Source of the DNA: Kiritimatiellia bacterium
GTDB lineage: Bacteria > Verrucomicrobiota > Kiritimatiellia > UBA8416
Assembly: GCA_007126175.1 (NCBI GenBank)
Contig: SLBU01000037.1
Coordinates: 1-6,400 of the forward strand
DNA length: 6,400 nucleotides
Reading direction: 5' to 3'
Shown one piece after another: positions 5,848 through 6,400 of this stretch. Made by a program: the position numbers and the translations under genes. The notes under the pieces are model-generated. The model was not told the origin of the DNA. It saw only the letters and a program-made list of their open reading frames with translations, and did no database searches. How positions within the stretch are numbered: the first letter of the stretch is position 1; every line of letters begins with the position of its first letter.

Positions 5848-6254
5848 GCGTTACTTCCTGTGCCATTGTTCTGCAGTACAAACTGATGCGGCAACAAATC
5901 TGCCATTATAAATACCTGGTAGTCAGCAGGACGCTCCAAGGATGCCACTAGCACCCGGAACTCCGGAGGGACGAACTCGGCCAATACCTGCCGGCAAGCG
6001 CCACACGGCGTAGCTGTATGTGACGCCAGAATGGCAATGGTAACAAACTGACGGCACCCGGCAGCAATGGCGGAACAAAGCGCTGTGCGTTCTGCGCACA
6101 GGGTCAAGCTGTAGGCGGCATTTTCCACGTTACATCCCGTAAATACGCGGCCATCATCTGTTAACAAGGCAGCACCGACCCGGAAGCGGGAATACGGGCA
6201 ATGCGCCTGCTGTGCCGCGTTCCGTGCCATCTCAATAAGTGCCAGATCATCCAT
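5844..6254 (-). CDS. cdd: Cytidine deaminase (small zinc type)
   Basis: Cytidine deaminase hydrolyses cytidine and deoxycytidine to uridine and deoxyuridine in pyrimidine salvage. The protein has 136 residues, the size of the Bacillus-type homotetrameric enzyme, rather than the longer E. coli form. The zinc site is complete: Cys53 and proton-shuttle Glu55 in LCAERTA, and Cys84 and Cys87 in TPCGACRQV. The substrate-binding GCNVENAAYS lies at 40-49 and LLPHQF near the C-terminus. The ATG at 6254 is chosen because the N-terminus (MDDLALIEMARNAA) then aligns residue for residue with known enzymes. An in-frame ATG at 6266 has GAAGGG only 1 nt away, too close, whereas from 6254 it is 13 nt. The start overlaps the end of the upstream phosphorylase gene by 8 nt, and the stop overlaps the phoH2 start as ATGA, so translation of all three is probably coupled. 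Confidence 0.95.
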   Translation of the reverse strand: MDDLALIEMARNAAQQAHCPYSRFRVGAALLTDDGRVFTGCNVENAAYSLTLCAERTALCSAIAAGCRQFVTIAILASHTATPCGACRQVLAEFVPPEFRVLVASLERPADYQVFIMADLLPHQFVLQNNGTGSNA

Positions 6255-6400
6255 GTGTAGCCACATTCCCTTCGGTTCCCAATGCAGCCAAAATCACCGG
6301 CGGCGGCGCGACCGGCTCCGTGCCAATCCGGATTGCGGCCATAATCTGTTCTTGGGCCCTTTGGGCGGAGGTCTCATCGGCAGCATGCACCACCAGCAAG
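6247..6400 (-). CDS. deoA: Pyrimidine-nucleoside (thymidine) phosphorylase, C-terminal end only
   Basis: The last 50 codons of a minus-strand gene that runs off the right edge; its TGA is at 6247-6249. The visible residues begin LLVVHAADETSAQRAQEQ and continue with AAIRIGTEPV and PPPVILAAL. This resembles the C-terminal domain of thymidine/pyrimidine-nucleoside phosphorylases, where a VHA(x)DE segment, a helix and a (Y/I)RIG turn are followed by a Pro-rich end. These enzymes split thymidine or uridine with phosphate to a free base and a pentose 1-phosphate. The neighbour cdd, which produces uridine and deoxyuridine, fits such a role, and the two frames overlap by 8 nt. Only about a tenth of the protein is visible and no active-site residue is included, so the exact subfamily (DeoA, Pdp or an AMP-phosphorylase-like form) is open. 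Confidence 0.68.
   Translation of the reverse strand, partial: LLVVHAADETSAQRAQEQIMAAIRIGTEPVAPPPVILAALGTEGNVATHG

Overview
The window is a compact, gene-dense piece of bacterial chromosome of moderately high GC (by eye, mid to upper 50s percent). RNase D with its HRDC domain, a Mn-type superoxide dismutase, a PIN-PhoH protein and a small cytidine deaminase fit a proteobacterium, and an acidithiobacillus- or gammaproteobacterium-like lineage is plausible. Sequence alone does not fix the genus. No tRNA, rRNA, insertion sequence, CRISPR array or phage gene was seen, and no stretch over 300 bases lacks a gene.

Layout, left to right. (1) The 3' end of a superoxide dismutase gene (+ strand, 1-180). 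(2) A hairpin at 197-233 that probably terminates transcription from both sides. (3) A convergent minus-strand gene (254-901) for a small exported, helix-rich, highly charged protein of uncertain family, perhaps Spy/CpxP-like. (4) A divergent intergenic region (902-1120), the only sizeable regulatory space. (5) A plus-strand run of RNase D (rnd), a signal-peptide-bearing endonuclease/exonuclease/phosphatase-fold protein and an ABM-type putative quinol monooxygenase, separated by only 21 and 28 nt and therefore probably co-transcribed. (6) A minus-strand run entering from the right edge: the end of a pyrimidine-nucleoside (thymidine) phosphorylase, cytidine deaminase (cdd), a PIN-PhoH protein (phoH2) and a Kv-beta-like aldo/keto reductase. 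The two runs meet tail to tail with no base between their stop codons.

How the genes may work together. Cytidine deaminase and thymidine/pyrimidine phosphorylase are consecutive steps of pyrimidine nucleoside salvage, and their reading frames overlap. The PIN-PhoH protein, a predicted ribonuclease plus ATPase/helicase, is translationally coupled to cdd by an ATGA overlap. The aldo/keto reductase follows 10 nt later with its ribosome binding site lying over the phoH2 stop codon. RNase D, a predicted secreted nuclease or phosphatase and the PhoH2 protein give the window a nucleic-acid turnover flavour. A functional link beyond operon membership is inference.

No clearly new biological system is visible. 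The most distinctive points are the exported charged-helix protein, the nucleotide-tight packing of the minus-strand operon around phoH2, the zero-gap convergence with a candidate terminator buried in the opposing gene, and the exported nuclease-fold protein whose start is in frame with the rnd stop.
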